Origin: Candidatus Nanosynbacter sp. HMT-352
GTDB lineage: Bacteria; Patescibacteriota; Saccharimonadia; Saccharimonadales; Saccharimonadaceae
Length of the DNA: 64,000 nt
Reading direction: 5' to 3'
Assembly: GCF_022819345.1 (NCBI RefSeq)
Contig: NZ_CP089288.1
Coordinates: forward strand, 372,001-436,000
Of the stretch, positions 8,628-17,508 are shown piece by piece. Under the pieces are notes generated by a model. The model was given only the letters and a program-made list of their open reading frames with translations, was not told where the DNA came from and made no database searches. The translations under genes and the position numbers were made by a program. Every line of letters begins with the position of its first letter. Positions within the stretch are counted from its first letter, which is position 1.

Positions 8628-9085
8628 TGTCTGCGCTAAAAGAGCGCATTACTAGTGAAATGAAAGCCGCTCTATTGAGCGGCAATCGTTTTCGTGGTGA
8701 TGTTTTGCGTAATCTAAAGGCAGCAATCTTAAACGAAGAAGTTTCTTTGGGCAAGCGAGAAGACGGCTTGGATGATGCTGAAATTGAAAAAGTCGTTGCT
8801 CGAGAAGTGAAAAAGCGCGTCGAAAGTGCGGATTTATATCGAAAGAATGACCGTGCGGAGTTGGCGGAACCTGAAGAAAAAGAAGCGGAAATTTTACGAG
8901 AATTTTTGCCAGAGCAACTTGGCGAAGCAGAAATCTCGAAGATTGTAGAAGAAGTTATTGCGAGTATGGACGATGTCTCAATTCAGAAAATGGGACAAGT
9001 TATTGGCGCGGTAAAAAGTAAGGTCGGCAATGCTGCAGATGGCGCGTTGGTGGCAAAAATTGTTAAAGAAAAACTCACAAAATAG
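8627..9085 (+). CDS. yqeY: GatB/YqeY family protein
   Basis: A 152-residue all-helical protein related to the tail domain of GatB and to YqeY. Signature segments are the N-terminal LKERITSEMKAALLSG and the C-terminal IQKMGQVIGAVKSKVGNAADG. The tail domain binds tRNA in the amidotransferase; the free-standing version has no settled function. The common rpsU-yqeY pairing is kept, with a one-base overlap. Confidence 0.9.
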   Translation: MSALKERITSEMKAALLSGNRFRGDVLRNLKAAILNEEVSLGKREDGLDDAEIEKVVAREVKKRVESADLYRKNDRAELAEPEEKEAEILREFLPEQLGEAEISKIVEEVIASMDDVSIQKMGQVIGAVKSKVGNAADGALVAKIVKEKLTK

Positions 9086-9094
9086 GAGGAAAAA

Positions 9095-9652
9095 ATGATT
9101 GTATTTTTTGGGCCGGCGGGTGCTGGTAAGAGTGTGCAGGGGCAGATTTTAGCGGCGCGGCATGGTTGGCGTTGGCTTAGTGCCGGGCAGCTGTTGCGCG
9201 ATACTCACGATGGTGAATTGATTCACCGTATGCAATCCGGCGAGCTGGTGCCGATGGAAACTATCAACGGTTTGATGGGCGAGGCTCTTAATAAAGCTAA
9301 GGATATTAATGGCGTAATTCTGGACGGCTATCCAAGACAATTAGAACAGGCTAAATGGCTGATTGAGTCGCGTTCACATCACGGAAAAGACGTTAAGTTG
9401 GTGATTGTACTGGAAGTTCCGCGTGACGAAATTCTGGAGCGTTTGAGGGTTCGCGGTCGAGTTGACGACACGCCTGAGGCAATTGACAAACGACTCAGTA
9501 TTTATCGAGGTGAAATTTACCCAATTCTGGATTATCTAAATGACAATGGTGTTCCAATTGTACATATGAGCGGCGTTGGAACTGTCGGGCAAGTTCATGA
9601 TGAAATTGAGAGAGAGCTGGTCAGTCGCGGCATTGTTGAGGGCGTAAAATGA
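9095..9652 (+). CDS. adk: Adenylate kinase, short form
   Basis: Interconverts AMP + ATP and 2 ADP. The 185-residue protein has the P-loop GPAGAGKS at residues 6-13, the AMP-binding segment (SAGQLLRD), the ILDGYPR motif and a short LID (RGRVDDTPEAIDKRL) with no zinc cysteines, so it belongs to the short-LID type. A good AGGAGG precedes the ATG. Overlaps map by 4 bp (ATGA). Another nucleoside monophosphate kinase specificity cannot be excluded by eye. Confidence 0.87.
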   Translation: MIVFFGPAGAGKSVQGQILAARHGWRWLSAGQLLRDTHDGELIHRMQSGELVPMETINGLMGEALNKAKDINGVILDGYPRQLEQAKWLIESRSHHGKDVKLVIVLEVPRDEILERLRVRGRVDDTPEAIDKRLSIYRGEIYPILDYLNDNGVPIVHMSGVGTVGQVHDEIERELVSRGIVEGVK

Positions 9653-10416
9653 GCCAATTGATCACCGGAGAAAAAACGCCGCAACAGATGAAAGATATGC
9701 GCGAGTGCGGCAAAATGCTTGCGACAATTTATGATGAGTTGAAAAAATCCGTAACGGCTGGAATGAGTGAGCTGGACGCTAATGATTTTGTAGCCAAGCG
9801 AATTAAAGATTTTGGCGCAGAGGCGACTTATCTTACGGACGAAGTGAAATTCCCGGGAGTGATTTGTATATCGACGAACGAGCAATTGGTGCATTCTTTA
9901 CCGACCGAATATGTTTTTGAAAAGGGCGACGTGGTCAGTTTTGATTTGGTGATTGGCTATCGTGGAATGAAGACGGATAGCGCTTTTACTATGGTTGTCG
10001 ATGAAGAACCTAAGGGCGCGAAGAAACATTTGTTGCACGCAACAGAACAGAGCTTATATGCTGGAATTGACGCGATAACTGGCGATGGAACGCGAGTTGG
10101 CGATATTTCAGCGGGAGTGGAAGCTGTGTTGAAGAAGGCCAAACTTGGTATAATCCGTGAACTGGTTGGTCATGGCGTGGGGCTGAGCATGCATATGGAG
10201 CCAGAAATTCCGAATTACGGCAGGCGAGGAACTGGTCCGATGTTGCGCGCTGGCGACACAATTGCAATTGAACCGATGGCAAGCTTGGGCGGTGAGAAAA
10301 TTATCACCGACAGCGACGGCTGGACAATTAGTATGAAAGACGGCAGCCTGGGTGCGCATTTTGAGCATACGGTATTGATTACCGAAACTGGCGCTGAAAT
10401 TCTGACGAAGCTTTAG
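9649..10416 (+). CDS. map: Methionine aminopeptidase, type I
   Basis: Removes the initiator Met from new proteins. The 255-residue pita-bread fold has the five metal ligands in order: two Asp in SFDLVIGYRGMKTDSA, the His of GHGVGLSMH, the Glu of IAIEPM and the Glu of FEHTVLI. No N-terminal extension. Last gene of the rpsU operon; adk-map adjacency is the common bacterial order. Functionally linked to def and fmt at the start of the window. Confidence 0.95.
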   Translation: MSQLITGEKTPQQMKDMRECGKMLATIYDELKKSVTAGMSELDANDFVAKRIKDFGAEATYLTDEVKFPGVICISTNEQLVHSLPTEYVFEKGDVVSFDLVIGYRGMKTDSAFTMVVDEEPKGAKKHLLHATEQSLYAGIDAITGDGTRVGDISAGVEAVLKKAKLGIIRELVGHGVGLSMHMEPEIPNYGRRGTGPMLRAGDTIAIEPMASLGGEKIITDSDGWTISMKDGSLGAHFEHTVLITETGAEILTKL

Positions 10417-10426
10417 GCTAATTCGC

Positions 10427-10456
10427 TTGCCAAATTATAGGCATAACCTGTATAAT
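10427..10456 (+). promoter_or_regulatory. ftsA promoter
   Basis: TTGCCA (10427-10432), an 18-bp spacer and TATAAT (10451-10456), ending 7 nt before the ftsA ATG. Leaderless pattern, no Shine-Dalgarno. Confidence 0.7.
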
Positions 10457-10463
10457 AGAGCTT

Positions 10464-11690
10464 ATGCAGGAGCAATCTCGATATGTGGTAGGAATTGATA
10501 TTGGCACGAAAAACGTGCGCTGTGTCGTTGGTTATATTGATGCAGAAAATGGTGCGCCAAAAATTGTTGGCGTCGGTGAAGCGCTGAATAGCGGAATGCG
10601 AAAGGGAACCGTAACGAATTTGAGTGGCCCAGCTGAGGCTATTGATAAGGCCTTGGAGCCCGCTGAGCGAATGAGCGGTCATCAGATTAATGCGGCTACA
10701 TTGAGCATTAACGGATCTCATTTATTGAGTACGAAAGCCGACGGAATGATTACCGTTGGAACTGTTAATAATGAAGTTACTCATGATGATATATTGAGGC
10801 TGGAGGAAGTTGCTACAACTGGAAAAGTGCCACAGAATAGAGAGATTTTAGATATTATTGCGCACGCGTATAGGCTGGATGGTCAGGATAATATTAAAGA
10901 TCCAATTGGTATGACTGGCGCGCGTCTGGAAATTAGGGCGAATGTCGTGTCTGGTTTGGTTCCGCACATTACTAATCTACAGAAGTCGGCGGAAATGGCT
11001 AAGGTTGAGGCTGTATCTGTTGTTCCGTCAGTTTTGGCGGCAGCTCAATCCGTTCTTACGGAAAGTCAGCGCGAAAACGGCGTTGCAGTGATTGATTTTG
11101 GTGCGGCAACTACAGGAATTGCTATTTACGAAGAGGGCGATCTGCAACATCTGGCGGTTATCCCAATGGGCGGTCAGAATGTAACGAACGATTTGGCTAT
11201 TGGGCTTAGGACGGATCCGGAGATTGCGGAAGTTGTTAAATTGGCGCATGCTCGATTTGGCGGCGAGACTTTGGGTGAAGTTGAAACGAAGGTCGAAAAG
11301 CAGACGTATAAGTTTAACCAAGAAGAAATTGACGAGATTGTTCAGGCGCGCTATGAAGAGATCTTTGAAGCAATTGCTAAAGAACTGAAGCGAGCTGGAC
11401 GATTAGGAAAGCTGCCGAGCGGCATTGTACTGGTTGGTGGTGCGGCGAAAGTCAAGGGTATGGTGGAGTTTACGAAAGATCAATTGAGTGTGGCGGCACG
11501 CTTGGGTGTTCCGGCTGGCTATAGCGGAGTTAGCGATGAAGTGAAAGGCGCGGAATTTTCGGCTGCGGTTGGTCTGATGTTGATCGACTCTATGGGTGTT
11601 TCGCAGCAGGTAAAACCGATAGTTGGCGCAAACGATGTCACTAAAAAAGCTGGCGGTTTACTCAAAAATATTTTCGCTAGATTTAAATAA
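10464..11690 (+). CDS. ftsA: Cell division protein FtsA
   Basis: Actin-like ATPase that tethers FtsZ to the membrane. Across 408 residues: phosphate-1 loop VVGIDIGTKNVRCVVG, the 1C domain, phosphate-2 VAVIDFGAATTGIAIYEE, adenosine motif IVLVGGAAKVKGM, and a C-terminal amphipathic helix (GGLLKNIFARFK) as membrane anchor. Followed by ftsZ after 37 bases that carry their own -10 box and Shine-Dalgarno, so ftsZ can also be made separately. Confidence 0.96.
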   Translation: MQEQSRYVVGIDIGTKNVRCVVGYIDAENGAPKIVGVGEALNSGMRKGTVTNLSGPAEAIDKALEPAERMSGHQINAATLSINGSHLLSTKADGMITVGTVNNEVTHDDILRLEEVATTGKVPQNREILDIIAHAYRLDGQDNIKDPIGMTGARLEIRANVVSGLVPHITNLQKSAEMAKVEAVSVVPSVLAAAQSVLTESQRENGVAVIDFGAATTGIAIYEEGDLQHLAVIPMGGQNVTNDLAIGLRTDPEIAEVVKLAHARFGGETLGEVETKVEKQTYKFNQEEIDEIVQARYEEIFEAIAKELKRAGRLGKLPSGIVLVGGAAKVKGMVEFTKDQLSVAARLGVPAGYSGVSDEVKGAEFSAAVGLMLIDSMGVSQQVKPIVGANDVTKKAGGLLKNIFARFK

Positions 11691-11694
11691 ATGA

Positions 11695-11700
11695 TATACT
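11695..11700 (+). promoter_or_regulatory. Possible ftsZ -10 box
   Basis: TATACT 27 nt before the ftsZ ATG, followed by GAGAGGG at 11716-11722 as ribosome-binding site. Unlike ftsA, ftsZ would have a short leader. Confidence 0.4.
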
Positions 11701-11727
11701 TTATGTAAGGATTAAGAGAGGGAATAT

Positions 11728-12921
11728 ATGCCGCAAATACAACCAAGTGAAGTTCAAACATTTGCCAGCATAAAAGTCGTCGGTGTCGGCGGTGCTGGTG
11801 GTTCAGCTATAAATCGAATGAAAGATGCCGGTCTGACTGGCGTTCAATTTATTGCTATGAATACGGACGCCCAGGCGTTGCATAATTCGAAGGCTGACAT
11901 AAAAATTCATCTTGGTCGTGACGCAACTAATGGTTTGGGTGCTGGTGCCGACCCTACTGTTGGTGAGGCCGCAGCTAATGAATCTCGTGACGAAATCAGG
12001 GAAGCGCTAGAAGGCGCGGATATGGTATTCGTAACAATTGGTGCTGGTGGCGGAACTGGCTCTGGTGCTGGTTATGTTGTGGCAGAAGTGGCACGCGAAC
12101 TAGGCATTTTGGTGGTTGGCGTGGCAACTCGACCGTTTAGCTTTGAGGGTGAAAAGCGTCGAGTTAATGCGGATTGGGCGATTTCTCACTTGGGGCGCGA
12201 GGTTGATACCTTGATTACTATTCCAAATGACAGATTATTGCAAACTATTGATCGTCGAACGCCGCTACTAGAAACATTTAAGATTGCCGATGACGTCCTA
12301 AGGCAAGGTGTTCAGGGCATTTCTGAACTGATTACTGAGCATGGGTTAATTAACCTTGACTTTGCTGACGTTAAGGCAATTATGAGCAATGCTGGTTCAG
12401 CTTTGATGGGAATTGGGCGAGCGAGCGGTGATGACCGAGCGGTTCAGGCGGCGCAACAAGCCATTGAAAGTCCTCTAATTGAGGTGTCGATTGATGGCGC
12501 CAAAGGTGTGCTATTCAATGTAACTGGTGGCTACGATATGAGTATGGCAGAAATTCAGGAAGCCGCAGAAATTATTACTAGCGCTGTTAGTCCGAATGCC
12601 AACATTATTTTTGGTGCGACTTTGAAGCCGGAAATGGAAGACGAGCTGGTTATTACGGTGATTGCGACAGGATTTGATAGCGATACATTCCGCCAGCAGG
12701 AAGTTAGCTTGACTGTGGGTGACGACATGAAACCTGCCGAAACAGAAGTTGATGACGAAATGGTTAAAAATATTGACCTAGAGTTGGATAAGGAAGAATC
12801 TGCCGAAAGTTTTGCGGCTGAGCCAGAAACTAATATTTGGGAAAATCCAACCGTTGAAGCTGACGATGATGAGGATGATACGCCGGCATTTCTGAGGCGA
12901 CGAAAGAAGAACAAGGAGTAG
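11728..12921 (+). CDS. ftsZ: Cell division protein FtsZ
   Basis: Tubulin-like GTPase forming the division ring. The 397-residue protein shows the N-terminal KVVGVGGAGGSAINRM, the GTP-binding tubulin signature GAGGGTGSGAG, the T7 loop (NLDFADVKAIM) and, at the very end, the conserved C-terminal peptide DTPAFLRRRKK that docks FtsA. An acidic linker of about 60 residues separates core and tail. Confidence 0.98.
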   Translation: MPQIQPSEVQTFASIKVVGVGGAGGSAINRMKDAGLTGVQFIAMNTDAQALHNSKADIKIHLGRDATNGLGAGADPTVGEAAANESRDEIREALEGADMVFVTIGAGGGTGSGAGYVVAEVARELGILVVGVATRPFSFEGEKRRVNADWAISHLGREVDTLITIPNDRLLQTIDRRTPLLETFKIADDVLRQGVQGISELITEHGLINLDFADVKAIMSNAGSALMGIGRASGDDRAVQAAQQAIESPLIEVSIDGAKGVLFNVTGGYDMSMAEIQEAAEIITSAVSPNANIIFGATLKPEMEDELVITVIATGFDSDTFRQQEVSLTVGDDMKPAETEVDDEMVKNIDLELDKEESAESFAAEPETNIWENPTVEADDDEDDTPAFLRRRKKNKE

Positions 12922-12926
12922 ATAAA

Positions 12927-13382
12927 ATGGTATTTAATATCGGCAATAGTCGCGTTATTGAATCACGCGAAGTTTCTGATGGTGCCGCAATTCGACGTCG
13001 CAGAGAAACTCCAGATGGCAAGCGATTTACTACGTATGAGCGAGTTGAAAAACCAAACCTAGCGGTAATAAAGAAAAATGGCGATCGCGAGTTGTTTGAC
13101 CGGGTGAAATTGGCGAATTCTACGCGCCGTTCGGTCGGAAAATTCTTTAAGTCTGACGAGGAAGTCGATAATATCATTACGGCGGTTGAAGACTCTTTAT
13201 ATGCGTTGGGCGAATCGGAAGTTACGTCAAAACAGATTGGTGATCAAGTTTTGGACGAGCTAGAAAAGCGCAACGAAGTGGCGTATGTTCGTTTTGCTAG
13301 CGTTTTTTATGAGTTTAAGACGTTGGACGATTTTGTGGAGATTTTAGCGAAGCGACGCAGTAAGGGCGAGCGGGAATTGTAA
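12927..13382 (+). CDS. nrdR: NrdR-type transcription regulator lacking its zinc ribbon cysteines
   Basis: NrdR represses ribonucleotide reductase genes and senses dATP/ATP through an ATP-cone. The 151-residue length and the motifs RVIESREVSDGAAIRRRRE and RFTTYERV are typical, and the ATP-cone follows (VIKKNGDRELFDRVKL). The four zinc-ligand cysteines, normally two CxxC pairs near residues 3-6 and 31-34, are all missing: the start reads MVFNIGNSR and the second pair is replaced by TPDG. The ATG is 5 bases after the ftsZ stop, so a longer N-terminus is unlikely. DNA binding must be zinc-independent or altered. Confidence 0.9.
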   Translation: MVFNIGNSRVIESREVSDGAAIRRRRETPDGKRFTTYERVEKPNLAVIKKNGDRELFDRVKLANSTRRSVGKFFKSDEEVDNIITAVEDSLYALGESEVTSKQIGDQVLDELEKRNEVAYVRFASVFYEFKTLDDFVEILAKRRSKGEREL

Positions 13383-13639
13383 TGCGAGTAGTTGTGATTT
13401 ATCGTTCGGAAAGCGATTATGCGCGCCAAGTTTCAGACTTTCTACGTGATTTTAGCCGACAAACTGGTCATGTTTTAGAGGAGATGAGTCCTGATTCTGC
13501 AGAAGGTAATAATTTTTGCGAAGTGTATGATATTGTGGAATATCCAACAATTATTGCGCTGAGCGACAGTGGTCAATTGCAAAACCTCTGGCGTGGCTTG
13601 CCGCTACCAACAATTAGCGAAGTGAGTTTTTATGTTTAA
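13382..13639 (+). CDS. Thioredoxin-fold protein without CxxC
   Basis: An 85-residue thioredoxin/glutaredoxin-like protein. The beta-alpha-beta start (RVVVIYRSESDYARQVSDFL) and the cis-proline segment EYPTIIAL followed by a glycine turn fit the fold. The active-site CxxC is absent; the only Cys lies in NNFCEVYDI, shortly before the cis-Pro strand. No signal peptide. It shares one base with nrdR and 8 bases with the VKOR gene, so it may partner VKOR, though without a redox pair its role is unclear. Confidence 0.7.
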   Translation: MRVVVIYRSESDYARQVSDFLRDFSRQTGHVLEEMSPDSAEGNNFCEVYDIVEYPTIIALSDSGQLQNLWRGLPLPTISEVSFYV

Positions 13640-14240
13640 TAAAATCAAAAACTGGATATTTCACGAAGACTTGAAAAAGCAAAATTTGGCGGTGTTTGTA
13701 ATGCTTGTCGGTAGTGGACTGGGGTTATTGGCATCATTCGTATTATCTATTGAAGCCTTAGAATTAGCAAAAAACTCTCACGCTGTATTAAGTTGCGATT
13801 TTAGCTCAGCCTTAAGCTGTTCGGCGGTGGCGAATCATTGGTCGGCGGCTATTTTAGGATTTCCAAATAGTTTCATCGGCGTGATGACTTTGCCTGTTAT
13901 GGTAACAATTGCAGTGGCGTTGTTGGCGGGAGCAAAGTTTCCGAAGTGGTTTATGCAGGCGGCGCAGGCTGGTGCTATCATCGGAATGATATTTGCTATT
14001 TGGATGTTTTATATGAGCTACGTTGAAATTGGTGTACTTTGTCCATGGTGTTTGACCTTGGATCTTGGAATGCTGATGATTATACTCGGTTTGACGCGCT
14101 ATAATGTTCTACAGAAAAATATCTCTTGTCGTTGTGCGCAGAAGATCGTTGGTGGTGGATATGATGTGCTTACTATAATATCGTTGGTTGTCGTGGTAAT
14201 TGTCGCGATAATCGCCAAATTCGGCAGCCAATTGTTCTAG
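13632..14240 (+). CDS. Vitamin K epoxide reductase (VKOR) family membrane oxidoreductase
   Basis: Quinone-linked enzyme that makes disulfides for exported proteins. The 202-residue protein has four to five membrane helices, the loop cysteines Cys55 and Cys63 (SCDFSSALSC), the quinone-site Ser/Asn region around GFPNS and the active-site CPWC at 137-140. A last hydrophobic segment ends the chain. It replaces DsbB in Actinobacteria, Cyanobacteria and CPR bacteria. Its direct downstream neighbour is a surface protein with paired cysteines in each repeat, a likely client. Confidence 0.92.
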   Translation: MFNKIKNWIFHEDLKKQNLAVFVMLVGSGLGLLASFVLSIEALELAKNSHAVLSCDFSSALSCSAVANHWSAAILGFPNSFIGVMTLPVMVTIAVALLAGAKFPKWFMQAAQAGAIIGMIFAIWMFYMSYVEIGVLCPWCLTLDLGMLMIILGLTRYNVLQKNISCRCAQKIVGGGYDVLTIISLVVVVIVAIIAKFGSQLF

Positions 14241-14312
14241 TTTTGCTTGCTTTATATAAAGTGCTTATGGTATATTTATGATGTATATTTATGCTCAATT
14301 CATACCACCACC

Positions 14313-16733
14313 ATGGAACATAATAGAACGTTATCAATAATAAAAGACCGTAAAGCCAAGAGATTTTTTGCCCTTGGCAGTTTTATTGTCGTTAGCGCAT
14401 CTTTAGGGTTTATGTTTTTGAGTTCTCAGCAAAGTCGTGCGACTATTCCTAGTGGTAGTAAGCAGATTGAAGTGGGACAAGTTTCTTATCGATTGTACGA
14501 ATCATCCAATGGTATTAATCCAGGCAGTCCGCTTGCAAATACCAACATCGCTGCCACGTTACCAAAAGTCGGTGCCGATTTTCGACTGAGAGTTGGTCTG
14601 CAAAATAAGAGTGCATATTTTAAAAAATTAGCTGAATACGGAAGCGGGTATGAACATAGCTGCGCCATTATGTCGGATGATAGTGCTTATTGTTGGGGCA
14701 ATGGTCAGTATGGAGCTCTTGGTACTAATTCAACCACCTCATCAACAACCCCAGTGCCTGTATATACACAAGACGTGCTTAACGGTAAGACTATAAAACA
14801 GATTACTACTGGTTATTATCACACTTGCGTAATTGCTTCTGACGATAAAGATTATTGTTGGGGCTATGGCTTAGCTGGAAGACTAGGGGATAATGGTATA
14901 GTTCAGAAGAATGCTCCATATCCAGTTAGAGAATTCGCAACCACAGTCGTCTCTCAAATTGCGGCGGGTAATGAGCATACTTGTTCACTTAACTCGGAGA
15001 GAAAATTGTACTGTTGGGGTAGAGGTGTAAACGGAGAATTAGGTCGTGACGTGCTCTTAGGTTCAACCACGCCAACAGCAGTTAATATGAATAACTTTGG
15101 GACGGAATCGGTTAAACAGGTTGTTGCAGGAGATAAATTTACGTGTGCTGCGACAGTTGAAGGCACAGCATTCTGCTGGGGGTCTAATATTACGGGAAGG
15201 ACTGGAGTAGGACTTGCTGCTGGCAGAACTCAGTATCCTACTGAAGTCAAAGGTTTTAATGGGAAAAAGATTGAGTCAATATCTGCTGGCGATTCGCATG
15301 CCTGTGCCGTTATTTCTGGCGGTCAAGAAGTGTATTGTTGGGGAAAAAATACCAAGGGTCAGTTGGGTGTTACAGCAATGGGCTATAGAAATATTGCTTC
15401 AAGAGTTTCTTTTGGTAGTAGTATCCTTTCTGGAGGAAAGACTGTTAAAAATGTTTACGCTGGCGGCGAATTTACGTGTATGGTATTAAACACTGGCGAA
15501 ATTTATTGTTGGGGTGCTAATTCTAAGGGTCAAATGGGTAACGGGTCTATTACGGGATATTTGCCCGCCCCTGTAAAAGTGAATGTTCCATTTACGAGTT
15601 CCGGTGAAACTTCTATGTATGCAGGCAAAGACTTTTTATGCGCTTTACGTACAGGTGAGATGTATTGTTGGGGTAATAATAACAAGGGTCAGATAGGGAA
15701 TGGCCAGTCGAGTAATAGTCCTGTCATGCGTCCTGCGCTAATAACACCTCCGGGGGGAGCCGTTGAATCTTCATTAATGAAGCTGCGTGTCGAATATGCA
15801 AAAAAGGGCAGCGCGGCAACTTGTTCGGCGGTAAGTAGTTCAGATTGGCAAGTCGTGACTGGAGTGTCAAAGCTTGCTTACTCTGTGAGCGGTCCCGCTG
15901 ACGGCACTAGTATCAATAGCAACTCGACTGATCCAGAATTGCCGGCAGGAGCTATCGCTTCTCGACCTCAAAGTCTGGTGAGAAAAAGCGGAGTGGCTGG
16001 AACGTTCACGAATGCGCAAAAAATATCTGCTGGCGAAGTGGGTGTGTGGGATTTGGCGCTTGTCGATAAAGGGCTTGATAGGAACGAAAATTATTGCGTC
16101 CGTGTAGCAACTGACACGACTGTCGCTCCTGGATCTAGCATTGACAGCTACACGATGTATCCAGAATTTAAGACCGCTCCTGGATCGTTAGATATTCGTT
16201 TTAGAGATAATGCTGGCGCTACGGTCGCTAATCCTGTCACGAATTTTGATAATTCCATTATTGGTAGCAGTAGTGTAACTACCAACGCCTTCTTGTCTAA
16301 CTCAAGCTCGAAGCAAATTGAAGTGACAAATACGCAGACCAGCTCTGGGTGGAGCGTTGTGTTGTCGGCATCTGACGGCGCGACCGCTAAGTGGAAGCGA
16401 ACTGGCGGCACAGAATCGTATATGTTCAACGGCACTAATGGCGATCAGGGATTTTTGTCTGTCAATTTTGGAACATCATCCGTCTTAGCTTCGGGCAATT
16501 CACTGAGCGGGTCAACTTGCCAGACGTCAGGAATATCAAAGGGCGTTGACTCTCAATTTAAGGTAGGAACTGCCACGGTTAACGGCGTTACATTGATGAG
16601 CAGTGGCGGGTCAACTGGTCAATTGGGGTGCGCATTTTTGCTACAGAACGTTCGATTAAACCAGACTATTCCAGCATATCAAAAACCAGGAACTTATGAA
16701 TTGCCAATGACATTAACGGTAACAGCGCAGTAA
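14313..16733 (+). CDS. Secreted RCC1-repeat beta-propeller with a C-terminal WxL-like domain
   Basis: An 806-residue predicted surface protein. The start is the ATG at 14313; an in-frame TTG 66 bases upstream gives an unlikely N-terminus. Residues 18-40 form a signal or anchor helix (FFALGSFIVVSASLGFMFL). Seven RCC1-type repeats follow (about residues 112-470), each with a Cys before the turn and a YCWG/FCWG motif plus a G-x-x-G loop, consistent with a seven-bladed propeller with one disulfide per blade. The C-terminal about 150 residues end like the WxL-like protein at 17509 (TIPAYQKPGTYELPMTLTVTA) and hold a degenerate WxL (GWSVVL). Likely adhesion or host contact; partner unknown. Confidence 0.82.
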   Translation: MEHNRTLSIIKDRKAKRFFALGSFIVVSASLGFMFLSSQQSRATIPSGSKQIEVGQVSYRLYESSNGINPGSPLANTNIAATLPKVGADFRLRVGLQNKSAYFKKLAEYGSGYEHSCAIMSDDSAYCWGNGQYGALGTNSTTSSTTPVPVYTQDVLNGKTIKQITTGYYHTCVIASDDKDYCWGYGLAGRLGDNGIVQKNAPYPVREFATTVVSQIAAGNEHTCSLNSERKLYCWGRGVNGELGRDVLLGSTTPTAVNMNNFGTESVKQVVAGDKFTCAATVEGTAFCWGSNITGRTGVGLAAGRTQYPTEVKGFNGKKIESISAGDSHACAVISGGQEVYCWGKNTKGQLGVTAMGYRNIASRVSFGSSILSGGKTVKNVYAGGEFTCMVLNTGEIYCWGANSKGQMGNGSITGYLPAPVKVNVPFTSSGETSMYAGKDFLCALRTGEMYCWGNNNKGQIGNGQSSNSPVMRPALITPPGGAVESSLMKLRVEYAKKGSAATCSAVSSSDWQVVTGVSKLAYSVSGPADGTSINSNSTDPELPAGAIASRPQSLVRKSGVAGTFTNAQKISAGEVGVWDLALVDKGLDRNENYCVRVATDTTVAPGSSIDSYTMYPEFKTAPGSLDIRFRDNAGATVANPVTNFDNSIIGSSSVTTNAFLSNSSSKQIEVTNTQTSSGWSVVLSASDGATAKWKRTGGTESYMFNGTNGDQGFLSVNFGTSSVLASGNSLSGSTCQTSGISKGVDSQFKVGTATVNGVTLMSSGGSTGQLGCAFLLQNVRLNQTIPAYQKPGTYELPMTLTVTAQ

Positions 16734-16741
16734 GGTTGAGT

Positions 16742-17449
16742 ATGAAAAATAGAGTAAAAAAATTATTCATCATCATAACATTACTAGCTACTTTGAGCAG
16801 CCCTTATTCGGCTTTTGCAGATTCGTCGGCTAGCTCTAATTTGTCGCAAGTTATTACTGATTGCGCTCGCGATTCTCTGGAAACAGGTAGCCAGATGAAT
16901 GAGCCAATTTGTCCGACTTTTCCGTCAAAATTCTCTAAGTTTGATTTGGTAAATGGGAAAGACCTGTTGGTATATGGCGTTTATGACGCGGTCCATACGG
17001 TGGTTAATCCTGATACAGGTCAGCACGATCTGAAGGTTGAGTTTGGTGGTAGGACTTTTGTTTTAGGGCGGAATCGTGAGTTTAAAGTTAAGGGAAATAT
17101 ATGGATGTTGGATTTTTCAAATTGGCAGAATAATCATCCAGGCGACAATTTTATGCCGCCAGCCCCAGAATACACCCATAACGGTCGTGTTACAGCTAAA
17201 CTGAAGGCTAATGCAACATCCCCGGAAATAGTGCGGTTTGCTGATTTTTCATTTACTACTCCGAAAAAGACCGTGGAAAAGACCATTGAAGATGTTATTG
17301 GTATTCCAAAGATTGTTAAAGAGATAAGTAAGGCTTTGGCTAATACGGGAATTAATTTATGGATGATTATGGCTGCTGGTATTGGTGTAATTGTTGCGGC
17401 GTTCATTATGTTATTTATTGTTAAAAAACAGAAAAAGAGGGATAAATGA
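16742..17449 (+). CDS. Signal-peptide protein with C-terminal membrane anchor, unknown
   Basis: About 235 residues, starting at the ATG at 16742 with AAGG six bases upstream (a TTG at 16736 is the alternative). Residues 1-28 are a signal peptide (KKLFIIITLLATLSSPYSAFA). The ectodomain has two Cys (DCARDS and EPICPTFP), a beta-rich middle, and a C-terminal transmembrane helix (LWMIMAAGIGVIVAAFIML) ending in VKKQKKRDK. It is topologically like a wall or membrane anchor and lies 8 bases behind the propeller gene in the same operon. No family recognised. Confidence 0.75.
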   Translation: MKNRVKKLFIIITLLATLSSPYSAFADSSASSNLSQVITDCARDSLETGSQMNEPICPTFPSKFSKFDLVNGKDLLVYGVYDAVHTVVNPDTGQHDLKVEFGGRTFVLGRNREFKVKGNIWMLDFSNWQNNHPGDNFMPPAPEYTHNGRVTAKLKANATSPEIVRFADFSFTTPKKTVEKTIEDVIGIPKIVKEISKALANTGINLWMIMAAGIGVIVAAFIMLFIVKKQKKRDK

Positions 17450-17469
17450 AAAAGTAAGCATAATAAGTT

Positions 17470-17475
17470 ATAATG
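17470..17475 (+). promoter_or_regulatory. -10 box for the small WxL-like gene
   Basis: TATAAT in GTTATAATGTAAT, about 33 nt before the ATG, with AAGGAG as ribosome-binding site. The gene is probably expressed on its own as well as from the upstream operon. Confidence 0.45.
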
Positions 17476-17508
17476 TAATAAATTAAATCAATTAAGTAAG
17501 GAGAAAAA

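Noticed and set aside
14247..14312. In-frame extension of the propeller gene from a TTG
   Set aside because: The added 22 residues are not a signal peptide; the ATG at 14313 places the hydrophobic helix at a proper distance from the N-terminus.
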